Below are positions 47,376 to 57,554 of a stretch of DNA of 64,000 nt, piece by piece. A program made the position numbers and the translations under genes. This stretch comes from Pseudomonas sp. BP8. GTDB taxonomy: Bacteria; Pseudomonadota; Gammaproteobacteria; Pseudomonadales; Pseudomonadaceae. Location: contig NZ_JAGINK010000001.1 in assembly GCF_017875955.1 (NCBI RefSeq), positions 439,001 through 503,000 on the forward strand, read 5' to 3'. The notes under the pieces were generated by a model. That model was not told the DNA's origin, searched no databases, and saw nothing but the letters and a program-made list of their open reading frames with translations. Numbering within the stretch: position 1 is the stretch's first letter; every line of letters begins with the position of its first letter.

Positions 47376-48308
47376 ATGCGCATCGTCTTCGCGGGCACCC
47401 CAGAGTTTGCCGCCGAACACCTCAAAGCCCTGCTCGACAGCCCTTATGAAGTGGTGGCCGTGTACACCCAGCCGGATCGTCCGGCCGGCCGTGGCCAGAA
47501 GCTCATGCCGAGCCCGGTCAAGCAGTTGGCCGTGGCCCATGACATCCCGGTGTTGCAGCCGCCGACCCTGCGCAATGCCGAGGCTCAGGCCGAGCTGGCC
47601 GCGCTCGCGCCAGACCTGATGGTGGTGGTTGCCTATGGCCTGATCCTGCCGCAGGTGGTGCTGGATATCCCGCGCTTGGGCTGCATCAACAGCCACGCCT
47701 CGCTGTTGCCGCGCTGGCGCGGTGCCGCGCCGATCCAGCGCGCCGTAGAAGCCGGTGACGCCGAGAGCGGTGTGACCGTGATGCGCATGGAAGCGGGCCT
47801 GGATACCGGGCCGATGCTGCTCAAGGCCGTCACCCCGATCAGCGCCGAAGACACCGGCGGCAGCCTGCATGATCGCCTCGCCAAGCTGGGCCCGCCGGCA
47901 GTCCTGCAGGCCATCGCCGGCCTGGCCGATGGCAGCCTGCATGGCGAAGTGCAGGACGACACCCTCGCGACCTACGCGCACAAGCTGAACAAGGACGAGG
48001 CGCGCATCGACTGGAACCGTCCGGCGCTTGAGCTGGAGCGCCTGGTACGTGCCTTCAACCCGTGGCCGGTGTGCCACAGCACCCTTGATGGCGAAAGCGT
48101 CAAGGTGCTGGCCGCAACGTTATCCACAAGTCAGGGCGCGCCCGGCGAGATCCTCAGCGCCAGCAAGGACGGCCTGGTCGTCGCCTGCGCTGACCAGGCC
48201 CTGAGCCTGACCCGCCTGCAACTGCCCGGGGGCAAGGCGCTGAACTTCAGCGACCTGTTCAACAGCCGTCGCGAGAAGTTCGCCAGCGGCAAGGTGCTTG
48301 GCCAATGA
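47376..48308 (+). CDS. fmt: Methionyl-tRNA formyltransferase
   Basis: A 310-residue enzyme with the catalytic Asn105, His107 (NSHASLLP) and Asp143, the [13 protein letters not shown] motif and the TPEFA entry. The C-terminal domain starts at about residue 205. It formylates initiator Met-tRNA, the counterpart of def. ATG 47376, next to the terminator; overlap of four bases with rsmB. Confidence 0.97.
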   Translation: MRIVFAGTPEFAAEHLKALLDSPYEVVAVYTQPDRPAGRGQKLMPSPVKQLAVAHDIPVLQPPTLRNAEAQAELAALAPDLMVVVAYGLILPQVVLDIPRLGCINSHASLLPRWRGAAPIQRAVEAGDAESGVTVMRMEAGLDTGPMLLKAVTPISAEDTGGSLHDRLAKLGPPAVLQAIAGLADGSLHGEVQDDTLATYAHKLNKDEARIDWNRPALELERLVRAFNPWPVCHSTLDGESVKVLAATLSTSQGAPGEILSASKDGLVVACADQALSLTRLQLPGGKALNFSDLFNSRREKFASGKVLGQ

Positions 48309-49615
48309 ACCCACGTCTGGCTGCCGCCCGCGCCCTTGCCGCCGTGCTCAGCGGCAAGGCTTCGCTGAACAGTTCGCTGCCCATTCAACTGGACAAGGTC
48401 GACGAACGCGATCGTGGCCTGACCCAGGACCTGGCCTTTGGCACGGCCCGCTGGCAGCCGCGCCTGGAGCTGCTTGCCGCTCAGCTGTTACAGAAGCCGT
48501 TCAAGGCGGCCGACAGCGATGTGCAGGCGCTGCTGCTGGTCGGCCTGTACCAGCTGTTCTACACCCGCGTGCCGGCGCATGCCGCCATCGGTGAGACCGT
48601 GGGCTGTGCCGACAAGCTGAAGAAGCCGTGGGCCAAGGCCCTGCTCAACGCCGTATTGCGCCGTGCCCAGCGCGAGGGCGAAGCACTCCTCGCCAGCATG
48701 GAGCGCGACCCGGTGGTACGCACCGCTCACCCGCGCTGGTTGCAGAAGTCGCTGAAAGCCTTCTGGCCGGAGCAGTGGGAAGCCATCTGCGCCGCCAACA
48801 ACGCCCACCCGCCGATGATCCTGCGGGTCAACCGCCGCCATCACAGCCGCGACGCCTACCTGGCTTTGCTGGTCGAAGCAGGCATCGCGGCCAGCGCCTG
48901 CCAGTACAGCCGCGACGGTATCGTCCTCGATACCGCCTGCGATGTACGCGGTCTGCCGGGCTTCGCCGAGGGTTGGGTGAGTGTTCAGGACGAGGCTGCG
49001 CAACTGGCCGCCGACCTGCTTGAACTGGCCCCCGGCCAGCGCGTGCTCGACGCCTGCTGTGCCCCTGGCGGCAAGACCTGCCACCTGCTCGAAGCCGAGC
49101 AAGGCCTGGCCGAAGTGGTCGCCATCGACCTTGAAGCCAAGCGTCTGACCCGCGTGCGCGAGAACCTCGACCGGCTGCAGCTGGACGCCAAGCTGATCGC
49201 CTGTGATGCCCGGGAAACCGCCACCTGGTGGGACGGCAAGCCGTTCCAGCGGATCCTGCTCGACGCACCCTGCTCGGCCACCGGCGTCATCCGCCGTCAC
49301 CCGGACATCAAGCTGACCCGCCAGGCCGACGACATCCCGGCCCTGGCCGCGCTGCAAGGCGAACTGCTCGACGCGCTGTGGCCAACCCTCGAAGTCGGCG
49401 GCATGCTGCTCTATGCCACCTGCTCGAGCCTGCCGACGGAAAATACCGAGGTGATCGAGGCGTTTCTGGCCCGCACCCCCGGCGCCCGTGAACTGGACCT
49501 GGCCACCGAAGCCGGCCTGCGCCAGCCGCACGGTCGCCAGCTGTTGGCCCAGGAAGGCGGCCACGATGGCTTCTACTATGCCAAGCTGATCAAGATCGCC
49601 GCCTCGCGCGCATAA
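48305..49615 (+). CDS. rsmB: 16S rRNA m5C967 methyltransferase
   Basis: A 436-residue enzyme: N-terminal NusB-like domain (about 1-140) and a SAM-dependent Rossmann domain with [16 protein letters not shown], the DAPCSATG motif IV Cys and the catalytic [14 protein letters not shown] motif VI Cys. Known as Sun/RsmB. It is coupled to fmt by an ATGA overlap. Confidence 0.97.
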   Translation: MNPRLAAARALAAVLSGKASLNSSLPIQLDKVDERDRGLTQDLAFGTARWQPRLELLAAQLLQKPFKAADSDVQALLLVGLYQLFYTRVPAHAAIGETVGCADKLKKPWAKALLNAVLRRAQREGEALLASMERDPVVRTAHPRWLQKSLKAFWPEQWEAICAANNAHPPMILRVNRRHHSRDAYLALLVEAGIAASACQYSRDGIVLDTACDVRGLPGFAEGWVSVQDEAAQLAADLLELAPGQRVLDACCAPGGKTCHLLEAEQGLAEVVAIDLEAKRLTRVRENLDRLQLDAKLIACDARETATWWDGKPFQRILLDAPCSATGVIRRHPDIKLTRQADDIPALAALQGELLDALWPTLEVGGMLLYATCSSLPTENTEVIEAFLARTPGARELDLATEAGLRQPHGRQLLAQEGGHDGFYYAKLIKIAASRA

Positions 49616-49637
49616 GAATAATGGTTAGGAGTAGCGG

Positions 49638-51011
49638 ATGAAGATCATCATCCTGGGTGCAGGGCAGGTCGGCGGCACGCTGGCCGAGCACCTGGCAAGC
49701 GAAGCCAATGACATCACCGTGGTCGACACCGATGGCGACCGCCTGCGCGACCTCGGTGACCGCCTCGACATCCGCACCGTGCAGGGCCGTGGCTCGTTGC
49801 CGACGGTGCTGCGCCAGGCGGGCGCCGACGACGCCGACATGCTGGTGGCGGTGACCAACAGCGACGAGACCAACATGGTCGCCTGCCAGGTCGCCTATTC
49901 GCTGTTCCACACCCCGACCAAGATCGCCCGGGTGCGTGAATCGGCGTACCTCACCCGTGAAGAGCTGTTTCACAACGACCACATTCCGGTGGATGTGCTG
50001 ATCAGCCCCGAGCAGGTGGTGACCAACTACATCAAGCGCCTGATCGAACATCCCGGTGCCTTGCAGGTGATCGACTTTGCCGACGGCAAGGCCCAGCTGG
50101 TCGCGGTCAAGGCCTACTACGGTGGCCCGCTGGTGGGTCAGCAGCTGCGCCAGATCCGCGCGCACATGCCCAATGTCGATACCCGCGTAGCCGCGATCTT
50201 CCGCCGTGACCGACCGATCAAGCCGCAGGGCGATACGGTGATCGAGGCCGATGACGAGGTGTTCTTCATCGCCGCAAAAAAGGACATCCGCGCGGTCATG
50301 GGCGAACTGCGCCGTATCGACGAGACCAACAAGCGCGTGGTCATCGCCGGCGGCGGGCAGATCGGTGAGCGCCTGGCAGAGGCCATCGAGAGCCGCTACC
50401 AGGTGAAGATCATCGAGATGAACGCCGCACGCTGCCGTTATCTGTCGGACACCCTGGAAAGCACCGTGGTGCTCCAGGGCAGTGCCTCGGACAAGGACCT
50501 GATGCTCGAAGAGAACATCGCCGATGCCGATATCTTCCTTGCCCTGACCAACGACGACGAGGCCAACATCATGTCCTCGCTGCTGGCCAAGCGCCTGGGG
50601 GCGAGCAAGGTGATGACCCTGATCAACAACCCGGCCTACGTCGACCTGGTCCAGGGCGGCGAAATCGACATCGCCATCAGCCCGCAGCTGGCTACCATCG
50701 GCACCTTGCTGGCGCATGTGCGCCGTGGCGATATCGTCAGTGTGCATTCGCTGCGCCGGGGCGCGGCCGAGGCCATCGAAGCGGTGGCGCATGGCGACTC
50801 GAAGTCGAGCAAGGTGATCGGCAAGGCGATCGAAGACATCGCCTTGCCGCCGGGCACCACCATTGGCGCGATCATTCGCGATGAGCAGGTGTTGATCGCC
50901 CACGACGACACGGTGATCGAAACCGGTGACCATGTGATCCTGTTCGTTGTGGATAAAAAGCATATCCGGGACGTGGAAAAGCTGTTCCACGTGGGCTTGA
51001 GCTTCTTCTAA
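49638..51011 (+). CDS. trkA: Trk potassium uptake protein TrkA
   Basis: A 457-residue peripheral membrane protein with two RCK units: each starts with a Rossmann loop ([15 protein letters not shown] at residue 4; [16 protein letters not shown] at about 236) and ends with a TrkA-C domain. It binds NAD(H)/ATP and gates the TrkH/G channel, which is encoded elsewhere. RBS AGGAG at 49627. Preceded by rsmB with a 22-base gap. Confidence 0.97.
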   Translation: MKIIILGAGQVGGTLAEHLASEANDITVVDTDGDRLRDLGDRLDIRTVQGRGSLPTVLRQAGADDADMLVAVTNSDETNMVACQVAYSLFHTPTKIARVRESAYLTREELFHNDHIPVDVLISPEQVVTNYIKRLIEHPGALQVIDFADGKAQLVAVKAYYGGPLVGQQLRQIRAHMPNVDTRVAAIFRRDRPIKPQGDTVIEADDEVFFIAAKKDIRAVMGELRRIDETNKRVVIAGGGQIGERLAEAIESRYQVKIIEMNAARCRYLSDTLESTVVLQGSASDKDLMLEENIADADIFLALTNDDEANIMSSLLAKRLGASKVMTLINNPAYVDLVQGGEIDIAISPQLATIGTLLAHVRRGDIVSVHSLRRGAAEAIEAVAHGDSKSSKVIGKAIEDIALPPGTTIGAIIRDEQVLIAHDDTVIETGDHVILFVVDKKHIRDVEKLFHVGLSFF

Positions 51012-51022
51012 GGACACACCGC

Positions 51023-51340
51023 ATGCGCGAATCGCTGGAAAAGATGCTGGCCAAGGGTGTGGATAACGCCCTGTTGCGTTTTGGCTTGGGTAAGGCCTGG
51101 CTGGATGAGGGCAACGGCGCGCAAGCGGCGGTGCATCTGGCGCGCTGTGTCGAGCAGGACCCGAAGTATTCGGCGGCGTGGAAGTTGCTGGGCAAGGCCT
51201 ATCAGCTGGACGGCGACCTGGCGGCGGCGCGCAAGGCGTGGGAGGAGGGCATTGCCGCGGCGCAGGTGCATGGCGACAAGCAGGCAGAGAAAGAGATGGC
51301 CGTGTTTCTCAAGAAGCTCGATAAAGCCGAGAAGCCTTGA
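51023..51340 (+). CDS. Small TPR-repeat protein
   Basis: A 105-residue protein with two or three tetratricopeptide repeats (LLRFGLGKAWLDEGNGAQAAVHLARCVEQDPKYSAAWKLLG is the clearest, given here in outline; another starts KAYQLDGDLAAARKAWEEGI). Cytoplasmic, function unknown. It follows trkA after 11 bases and is terminated by the hairpin at 51347. From memory it equals PA0015. Confidence 0.85.
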   Translation: MRESLEKMLAKGVDNALLRFGLGKAWLDEGNGAQAAVHLARCVEQDPKYSAAWKLLGKAYQLDGDLAAARKAWEEGIAAAQVHGDKQAEKEMAVFLKKLDKAEKP

Positions 51341-51346
51341 AACGTT

Positions 51347-51383
51347 GAGATCCTGGGGCTGCTTTGCAGCCCCAGGCAATCTC
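51347..51383. terminator. Bidirectional hairpin between TPR gene and acyltransferase
   Basis: CCTGGGGCTG and CAGCCCCAGG pair around CTTTG, extended by GAGAT/ATCTC at the base. It is placed between two convergent stops. Confidence 0.8.
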
Positions 51384-52269
51384 AGTACCAGCGCGCCTCG
51401 CCCGCCGGGCGCTTCTTGAAGCGCTTCATGCTCCACATGTACTGGCTGGGATACTCGCGCACATAACGCTCGACCACTTTGCTCATGGCCGCCGCCGACA
51501 CCGTCACATCATCGCTGTACATCTCTTCCGGCGCCGCTTCCAGAATCACCCGGAACCCGGAGCCGTCCGGCAGCCGCAGCGCATGCAGGAACACCCCCAC
51601 CGCCTTGCCACCGGCGAGCATGTTCGGCACGAACTTGCTGGTCAGCGCCTGAGTGCCAAGAAACGGCACGAACACCCCTGCCGACTCCGCCGGTTCAGGG
51701 TCGGCAGGAATTCCCACCTGACCACCGCGGCGCACCTCCTTGATCACGCTGAGGATGCCTTCCTTGGTCGAAGGCGCCACACGGTTGCCCATCTGCACCC
51801 GCTGCTCGCGCAACAGGTCATCGACTGCCTTGAGCTTGGGCGGGCGATAGAAAATGATCGGTTTGCACTGGTTGCAATAGAAATGGTTCAACACCTCCCA
51901 GTTACCCAGGTGGCTGGTGATGCCAACCACGCCCTTGCCCGAAGCCAAGGCCTGCTCGAGCACGTCAAGGCCGTGCACTTCCTTGACCAGTTCCAGCGAC
52001 CGCTGCGGCGGCCAGATCCAGGCACAAGCGCTTTCGACGAACGATTTGCCGATGTCGCGCAACGCCTCACCGACCAGTTGCTCGCGCTCGACCGGGTTCA
52101 TTTCCGGGAAACACTTGGCCAGGTTTATCCTCACCACGTTGCGCGAACCGTTGGGGACCTTCCACATGAGCCAGCCGATACCCGCGCCAACCCGCTGCAC
52201 CGCGCCCCAGGGCAGCTTGGCGAAGAGTCGTAGCACCCCGACCATCAGGGCGCCTTTGAATTTTTCCAC
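51382..52269 (-). CDS. LpxL/HtrB-type lipid A acyltransferase
   Basis: A 295-residue member of the lysophospholipid/lauroyl acyltransferase family. N-terminal hydrophobic segment, then the HX4E catalytic motif (TSHLGNWEV, about residues 117-125) and RRGGQVGIPADPEPAESAGVFVPFLG with the conserved pocket. It adds a secondary acyl chain to lipid A at the inner membrane. From memory it corresponds to PA0011, one of two HtrB-type genes in Pseudomonas. Confidence 0.9.
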   Translation of the reverse strand: MEKFKGALMVGVLRLFAKLPWGAVQRVGAGIGWLMWKVPNGSRNVVRINLAKCFPEMNPVEREQLVGEALRDIGKSFVESACAWIWPPQRSLELVKEVHGLDVLEQALASGKGVVGITSHLGNWEVLNHFYCNQCKPIIFYRPPKLKAVDDLLREQRVQMGNRVAPSTKEGILSVIKEVRRGGQVGIPADPEPAESAGVFVPFLGTQALTSKFVPNMLAGGKAVGVFLHALRLPDGSGFRVILEAAPEEMYSDDVTVSAAAMSKVVERYVREYPSQYMWSMKRFKKRPAGEARWY

Positions 52270-52310
52270 AGGCGGATTCCTTATTTCTGCAAGGCGCGCA
52301 TTGTAACCCC

Positions 52311-52862
52311 TCAGCGCTGCAACGCGGCGTAGCGATCACAGTCGGTGGTGTGGTCCATGACCATCCCGGTGGCCTGCATGAAGGCATAACAGATGGTCGG
52401 GCCGACAAAGGTGAAGCCGGCTTTCTGCAGTGCCTTGCTCATCGCCTTGGCCTCGTCGGTAACTGCCGGCACCTCGCTGCGGCTGCTGAAATGGTTGATC
52501 TTCGGCGCGCCCCCGACAAACGACCACAGCCATTCGGCGGGGTTATCCACAGCCAGCCAGGCCTTGGCATTACGCCGTGCAGCATTGAGCTTGAGGCGAT
52601 TGCGGATGATCCCCGCGTCGAGCATCAGCGCTTCGATTTTGTCGTCGCTCATCTGCGCCAGTTGCAGCGGGTCGAAGCCGTACATCACCTCGCGGTAGCG
52701 CTCGCGTTTACGCAAGACGGTGATCCACGACAGCCCCGCCTGGAACCCTTCGAGCAAAAGCATCTCGAAGAGCAACGCCGGGTCGCGCTGCGGTGTCCCC
52801 CATTCCTGGTCGTGATAGGCCTGGTACAACGGATCTTCAGAACACCAAAAGCAGCGTGGCAT
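52311..52862 (-). CDS. tag: DNA-3-methyladenine glycosylase I
   Basis: A 183-residue Tag glycosylase. Zinc ligands Cys4 and His17 (RCFW ... AYHDQEWG) pair with the C-terminal DHTTDCDRY; the active-site Glu is in LLLEGFQAGLSW. It excises 3-methyladenine from DNA. A DnaA box falls inside (52543). Divergent from glyQ. Confidence 0.97.
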   Translation of the reverse strand: MPRCFWCSEDPLYQAYHDQEWGTPQRDPALLFEMLLLEGFQAGLSWITVLRKRERYREVMYGFDPLQLAQMSDDKIEALMLDAGIIRNRLKLNAARRNAKAWLAVDNPAEWLWSFVGGAPKINHFSSRSEVPAVTDEAKAMSKALQKAGFTFVGPTICYAFMQATGMVMDHTTDCDRYAALQR

Positions 52863-52945
52863 AAGGCTCCAATGAGTAGAGGGCGAGGCGAATCGGGTTA
52901 TACTCCCGCTCTTTACATCCGCATCCCCAGATACAGGTGAATTTC

Positions 52946-53893
52946 GTGAGCCAGCCTACGCCAGCCGTGCGTACCTTCCAAGACCTCATCCTCGCCCTGC
53001 AGAAGTACTGGGCGGAGCAAGGTTGTGTGGTACTTCAGCCCTACGATATGGAAGTAGGCGCCGGCACTTTCCACACCGCCACCTTCCTGCGCGCTGTCGG
53101 CCCAGAGACCTGGAACGCCGCCTACGTGCAGCCTAGCCGTCGCCCAGCCGACGGACGGTATGGTGAGAACCCCAACCGCCTGCAGCATTACTACCAGTTC
53201 CAGGTGGTTCTCAAGCCGAACCCGGCCAACTTCCAGGAGCTGTACCTGGGCTCGCTGAAGGCGATCGGCCTGGACCCGCTGGTCCACGACATTCGCTTCG
53301 TCGAAGACAACTGGGAATCGCCGACCCTCGGCGCCTGGGGTCTGGGCTGGGAAATCTGGCTGAACGGCATGGAGGTGACCCAGTTCACCTACTTCCAGCA
53401 AGTCGGCGGCATCGAGTGCTACCCGGTTACCGGCGAGATCACTTACGGCCTCGAGCGCCTGGCGATGTACATCCAGGGTGTCGATTCGGTGTACGACCTG
53501 GTCTGGGCTGACGGCCCGTTCGGCGTTGTCACCTACGGCGATGTGTTCCACCAGAACGAAGTGGAACAGTCGACCTACAACTTCGAGCACGCCAACGTCG
53601 ACAAGCTGTTCGAACTGTTCGACTTCTACGAAAGCGAAGCGAACCGCCTGATCAAGCTCGACCTGCCGCTGCCGACCTATGAAATGGTCCTGAAGGCCTC
53701 GCACACCTTCAACCTGCTCGACGCCCGCCGCGCCATCTCGGTGACCGAGCGTCAGCGCTATATCCTGCGTGTACGTACCCTGGCCCGGGACGTGGCGCAA
53801 AGCTACCTGCAAGCCCGTGCGCGCATGGGCTTCCCGATGGCGACCCCTGAACTGCGTGATGAAGTGTTGGCTAAGCTGGAGGCTGCACAATGA
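52946..53893 (+). CDS. glyQ: Glycyl-tRNA synthetase alpha chain
   Basis: A 315-residue class II aaRS subunit with [43 protein letters not shown] opening (here split motifs [19 protein letters not shown]) and [23 protein letters not shown] motif 2. I use the GTG at 52946 because AGGTGA lies five bases before it and the family begins SQ.TPAVRTF; the GTG at 52937 is an alternative. Confidence 0.97.
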   Translation: MSQPTPAVRTFQDLILALQKYWAEQGCVVLQPYDMEVGAGTFHTATFLRAVGPETWNAAYVQPSRRPADGRYGENPNRLQHYYQFQVVLKPNPANFQELYLGSLKAIGLDPLVHDIRFVEDNWESPTLGAWGLGWEIWLNGMEVTQFTYFQQVGGIECYPVTGEITYGLERLAMYIQGVDSVYDLVWADGPFGVVTYGDVFHQNEVEQSTYNFEHANVDKLFELFDFYESEANRLIKLDLPLPTYEMVLKASHTFNLLDARRAISVTERQRYILRVRTLARDVAQSYLQARARMGFPMATPELRDEVLAKLEAAQ

Positions 53894-55944
53894 GTGCTCA
53901 AGATTTCCTGGTTGAACTGGGCACCGAAGAGCTGCCACCGAAAGCCCTCGCCACCCTCGGCGACGCCTTCTTGGCCGGTATCGAGAAAGGCCTGCAGGCC
54001 GCTGGCCTGAACTATGCGGCGAAATCCGTCTATGCCGCGCCACGCCGCCTGGCCGTGCTGATCCGTCAGCTCGACGTGCAGCAGCCAGACCGCAGCATCA
54101 ACGTCGACGGCCCGCCCGTGCAGGCTGCGTTCGATGCCGAAGGCAAGCCGACCCAGGCCGCCCTGGGCTTCGCCAAGAAGTGTGGCGTCGACCTCTCCGA
54201 GATCGACCAGAGCGGCGCCAAGCTGCGCTTTTCCCAGCACATCCCGGGCAAGGCCACCGCCAGCCTGCTGCCGACCATCGTCGAAGACTCGCTGAACGAC
54301 CTGCCGATTCCCAAGCGCATGCGCTGGGCGGCCAGCCGTGAAGAGTTCGTGCGTCCGACCCAGTGGCTGGTAATGCTGCTTGGCGAGCAAGTTGTGGACT
54401 GCACCATTCTCAAGCAACAGGCCGGTCGCGAGTCGCGTGGGCACCGTTTCCACCACCCGGAAAACGTCGTCATCAGCGCCCCGGCCAACTATGTCGAAGA
54501 CCTGCGCAAGGCCTACGTGCTGGCCGACTTCGCCGAGCGCCGCGAGTTGATCGCCAAGCGCACCGCTGAGCTGGCCATGCAGCAGGAAGGCACTGCCATC
54601 GTGCCGCCGGCGCTGCTCGATGAAGTGACCGCGCTGGTCGAGTGGCCAGTGCCGCTGGTGTGCTCGTTCGAAGAGCGTTTCCTCGATGTGCCGCAAGAAG
54701 CGCTGATCACCACCATGCAGGACAACCAGAAGTATTTCTGCCTGCTGGACAGCGAAGGCAAGCTGTTGCCGCGCTTCATTACCGTGGCCAACGTCGAGAG
54801 CCGCGATCCGCAGCAGATCGTCCAGGGCAACGAGAAGGTGGTGCGTCCGCGCCTGACCGACGCCGAGTTCTTCTTCAAGCAAGACAAGAAGCAGCCGCTG
54901 GAAACCTTCAACGAGCGCCTCAAGAACGTGGTCTTCCAGGCTCAGCTGGGCAGCGTCTACGACAAGGCCGAGCGGGTTTCGCGACTGGCTGCGTTCATCG
55001 CGCCGCACATCGGTGGTAACGCCCAGAACGCAGCGCGCGCGGGCCTGCTGTCGAAGTGCGACCTGGCCACCGAAATGGTGGGTGAGTTCCCTGAAATGCA
55101 GGGCATCGCCGGCTACTACTACGCCATCAACGATGGCGAGCCAGAAGACGTCGCCCTGGCCCTGAACGAGCAGTACATGCCGCGCGGTGCTGGCGCTGAA
55201 CTGCCACAGACCGTGACCGGCGCTGCCGTGGCCATTGCCGACAAGCTGGACACCCTGGTCGGCATCTTCGGCATCGGCATGCTGCCGACCGGTAGCAAAG
55301 ACCCGTACGCGCTGCGCCGTGCCGCTCTGGGCGTGCTGCGCATCCTCATCGACAAGCAGCTGGACCTGGACCTGACCGACGCAGTCAGCTTCGCCGTCGC
55401 CCAGTTCGCCAGCAAGGTCAAGGCTGCCGGCCTGGCCGAGCAGGTGCTGGAGTTCATCTTCGACCGCCTGCGTGCGCGTTACGAAGACGAAGGTATCGAT
55501 GTGGGCACCTACCTCTCGGTGCGTGCGCTCAAGCCGGGGTCGGCACTGGACTTCGATCAGCGGGTGCAGGCAGTACAAGCCTTCCGCAAGCTGCCGGAAG
55601 CCGAGGCCCTGGCCGCGGTCAACAAGCGCGTGTCGAACCTGCTGAGCAAGGCGGAAGGGGCGATCGCCGAACAGGTCGAGCCGAAGTACTTCGACAATGC
55701 CAACGAGTTCTCCCTGTACTCGGCGATCCAGCAGGCCGACCAGGCCGTGCAGCCGATGGCTGCCGCCCGCCAGTACAGCGAGTCGCTGGCACGCCTGGCT
55801 GCCCTGCGTGATCCGGTCGACGCCTTCTTCGAGGCGGTGATGGTCAACGCTGAGGACGCCAAGGTCCGCGCCAACCGTTATGCCCTGCTCAGCCGCCTGC
55901 GCGGTCTGTTCCTGGGCGTCGCCGACATCTCGCTGCTGGGGTAA
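53890..55944 (+). CDS. glyS: Glycyl-tRNA synthetase beta chain
   Basis: A 684-residue subunit with the family opening [15 protein letters not shown], the catalytic-associated region and a C-terminal helical DALR-like anticodon domain (about 570-684). It forms the alpha2beta2 enzyme with GlyQ. Coupled to glyQ by an ATGA overlap. Confidence 0.98.
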   Translation: MSAQDFLVELGTEELPPKALATLGDAFLAGIEKGLQAAGLNYAAKSVYAAPRRLAVLIRQLDVQQPDRSINVDGPPVQAAFDAEGKPTQAALGFAKKCGVDLSEIDQSGAKLRFSQHIPGKATASLLPTIVEDSLNDLPIPKRMRWAASREEFVRPTQWLVMLLGEQVVDCTILKQQAGRESRGHRFHHPENVVISAPANYVEDLRKAYVLADFAERRELIAKRTAELAMQQEGTAIVPPALLDEVTALVEWPVPLVCSFEERFLDVPQEALITTMQDNQKYFCLLDSEGKLLPRFITVANVESRDPQQIVQGNEKVVRPRLTDAEFFFKQDKKQPLETFNERLKNVVFQAQLGSVYDKAERVSRLAAFIAPHIGGNAQNAARAGLLSKCDLATEMVGEFPEMQGIAGYYYAINDGEPEDVALALNEQYMPRGAGAELPQTVTGAAVAIADKLDTLVGIFGIGMLPTGSKDPYALRRAALGVLRILIDKQLDLDLTDAVSFAVAQFASKVKAAGLAEQVLEFIFDRLRARYEDEGIDVGTYLSVRALKPGSALDFDQRVQAVQAFRKLPEAEALAAVNKRVSNLLSKAEGAIAEQVEPKYFDNANEFSLYSAIQQADQAVQPMAAARQYSESLARLAALRDPVDAFFEAVMVNAEDAKVRANRYALLSRLRGLFLGVADISLLG

Positions 55945-55947
55945 GCC

Positions 55948-56475
55948 TTGAAACTGCTGATTCTCGATCGTGACGGGGTGATCAATCACGACTCCGACGC
56001 CTACATCAAGTCGCTGGAAGAATGGATCCCGATTGCCGGCTCGATCGAGGCCATCGCGCAGTTGAGCAAGGCCGGCTGGACGGTGGCGGTTGCCACCAAC
56101 CAGTCGGGCATCGCTCGCGGCTACTACTCGCTGGACACCCTCGAGGCCATGCACGCGCGCTTGCGCGCGCTGGTCGCTGCCGAGGGTGGCGAGGTCGGTC
56201 ACATCGTGTACTGCCCGCATGGTCCGGACGAAGGCTGCGCATGCCGCAAGCCCAAGCCGGGCATGCTGCTGGCCATCGCCGAACAGTACCGGGTTGCCCT
56301 TGATGGCATCTGGTTCGTCGGCGACAGCAAAGGTGACCTGGAGGCCGCCCTGGCCGTCGGAGCACAACCTGTGTTGGTAAAGACCGGCAAGGGTGAGAAG
56401 ACCCTGAGCAAGGGCGTCACGCAAGACACCCTGATTTTTGACGATCTGGCCGCAGTCGCCAGAGCACTTATTTAA
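55948..56475 (+). CDS. gmhB: D-glycero-beta-D-manno-heptose-1,7-bisphosphate 7-phosphatase
   Basis: A 175-residue HAD phosphatase starting with TTG. Motif I ILDRDGVINHDS (Asp7, Asp9), the zinc-binding CPHGPDEGCACRKPKPGM (Cys4-type, about residues 90-107) and VGDSKGDLEAA motif IV are present. It dephosphorylates heptose bisphosphate for LPS inner core synthesis. It starts three bases after glyS. Confidence 0.96.
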   Translation: MKLLILDRDGVINHDSDAYIKSLEEWIPIAGSIEAIAQLSKAGWTVAVATNQSGIARGYYSLDTLEAMHARLRALVAAEGGEVGHIVYCPHGPDEGCACRKPKPGMLLAIAEQYRVALDGIWFVGDSKGDLEAALAVGAQPVLVKTGKGEKTLSKGVTQDTLIFDDLAAVARALI

Positions 56476-56479
56476 GAGG

Positions 56480-56502
56480 GTGCGCCGCGCTGGCGCACTT
56501 TT
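56480..56502 (+). terminator. Rho-independent terminator after gmhB
   Basis: GTGCGCC-GCGCT-GGCGCAC followed by TTTT, four bases after the gmhB stop. Confidence 0.85.
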
Positions 56503-56538
56503 CACTAGGCGGGCGCGCCCGCAACGGTACATGCCACT

Positions 56539-57309
56539 ATGTCGATCCTGCAGGCGATCAGAATCTTTCTTTTTTACCTGCTGTTGGGCACCAGCTCGCT
56601 GCTGTGGTGCACCCTGAGCTTCTTCATTGCGCCGTTTCTGCCATTCAACAAGCGCTATCGGTTCATCAACGTCTACTGGTGCCGCTTCGCCGTGCTGCTG
56701 ACGCAGACGGTGCTGGGTATCCGCTACAAGATCACCGGTGCCGAGAACGTACCAGAGACACCCTGCGTGATCCTCGCCAACCACCAGAGCACGTGGGAGA
56801 CGTTCTTTCTCTCTGCCTACTTCCAGCCGCTGAGCCAGGTGCTCAAGCGTGAGCTGTTGTATGTACCGTTCTTCGGGTGGGCGATGGCCATGTTGCGGCC
56901 GATCGCCATCGACCGTGACAACCCCAAAGAAGCCTTGCGCCATGTCGCCAAGAAGGGCGACGAACTGCTCAAGCAGGGCGTCTGGGTGTTGATCTTCCCT
57001 GAAGGCACCCGCGTGCCGTATGGCCAGATCGGCAAGTTTTCACGCGGCGGTACTGCCCTGGCGGTGAATGCTGGTTTGCCGGTGCTGCCGATTGCGCACA
57101 ACGCTGGCAAGTACTGGCCGAAGTCGGGCTGGGGCAAGCAGGCCGGGGTTATCGAAGTAGTAATCGGCGAGCCTATGTACGCCGAGGGCAGCGGACCGCG
57201 AGCGATTGCCGAGCTGAACAACCGCGCCGAGGCCTGGAACCAGGCAACCCAGCGGGCCTTGGGTTCGCTGCCACCCGCGGCAGAAAACGTGGAACAGCAG
57301 ACTGCATGA
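56539..57309 (+). CDS. PlsC-type 1-acylglycerol-3-phosphate acyltransferase (PA0005/LptA-like)
   Basis: A 256-residue enzyme with an N-terminal membrane segment (residues 5-35). The acyltransferase motif I reads NHQSTWETFFLS, HX4E instead of the canonical HX4D; motif III is VLIFPEGTR. Some PlsC relatives carry this Glu, so it is probably active. It acylates lysophosphatidic acid at the inner membrane. A T-run hairpin follows at 57440. Confidence 0.9.
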   Translation: MSILQAIRIFLFYLLLGTSSLLWCTLSFFIAPFLPFNKRYRFINVYWCRFAVLLTQTVLGIRYKITGAENVPETPCVILANHQSTWETFFLSAYFQPLSQVLKRELLYVPFFGWAMAMLRPIAIDRDNPKEALRHVAKKGDELLKQGVWVLIFPEGTRVPYGQIGKFSRGGTALAVNAGLPVLPIAHNAGKYWPKSGWGKQAGVIEVVIGEPMYAEGSGPRAIAELNNRAEAWNQATQRALGSLPPAAENVEQQTA

Positions 57310-57554
57310 CGTTCTGTGGATAACTTGTGAGCAACTTTTCAATAAGTGCTCAGAGATACGTCCTAACTTACTGAATTAAAAGCTTATTTTTCTGTATGAC
57401 ATTTTTCTGAAAAACGTGCATAAGTTTTTTAGCGGCATAAAAAAACCGGCTTTTACGCCGGTTTTTTTGTGGCTGTTGCAGGGCTATCTGTCTTCAATTC
57501 TTCGCGGGGCAAGCCCGCTCGTGCAGGTTCAATGGCGTCCCTTGCGCGCTCCCC
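57310..57554. other. AT-rich gap with terminator, DnaA box and REP fragment
   Basis: The 245-bp gap contains a perfect DnaA box (57315-57323), an AT-rich stretch to 57430, the terminator described separately and a single degraded REP arm (57499-57527, TTCGCGGGGCAAGCCCGCTC). No gene is credible here. Confidence 0.75.
57440..57468. terminator. Bidirectional Rho-independent terminator
   Basis: A-run, ACCGGC-TTTTAC-GCCGGT, T-run. It can end the PlsC-type gene on the plus strand; on the minus strand it also fits the MFS gene. Confidence 0.92.

Noticed and set aside
52263..52272. TTTTCCACA near the lipid A acyltransferase start as a further DnaA box
   Set aside because: It deviates from the strict 9-mer by one base and was left out of the count, as was GTATCCACA near 60362.
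57439..57470. Possible attachment site or repeat because of A/T runs around a palindrome
   Set aside because: It is fully explained as a bidirectional Rho-independent terminator.
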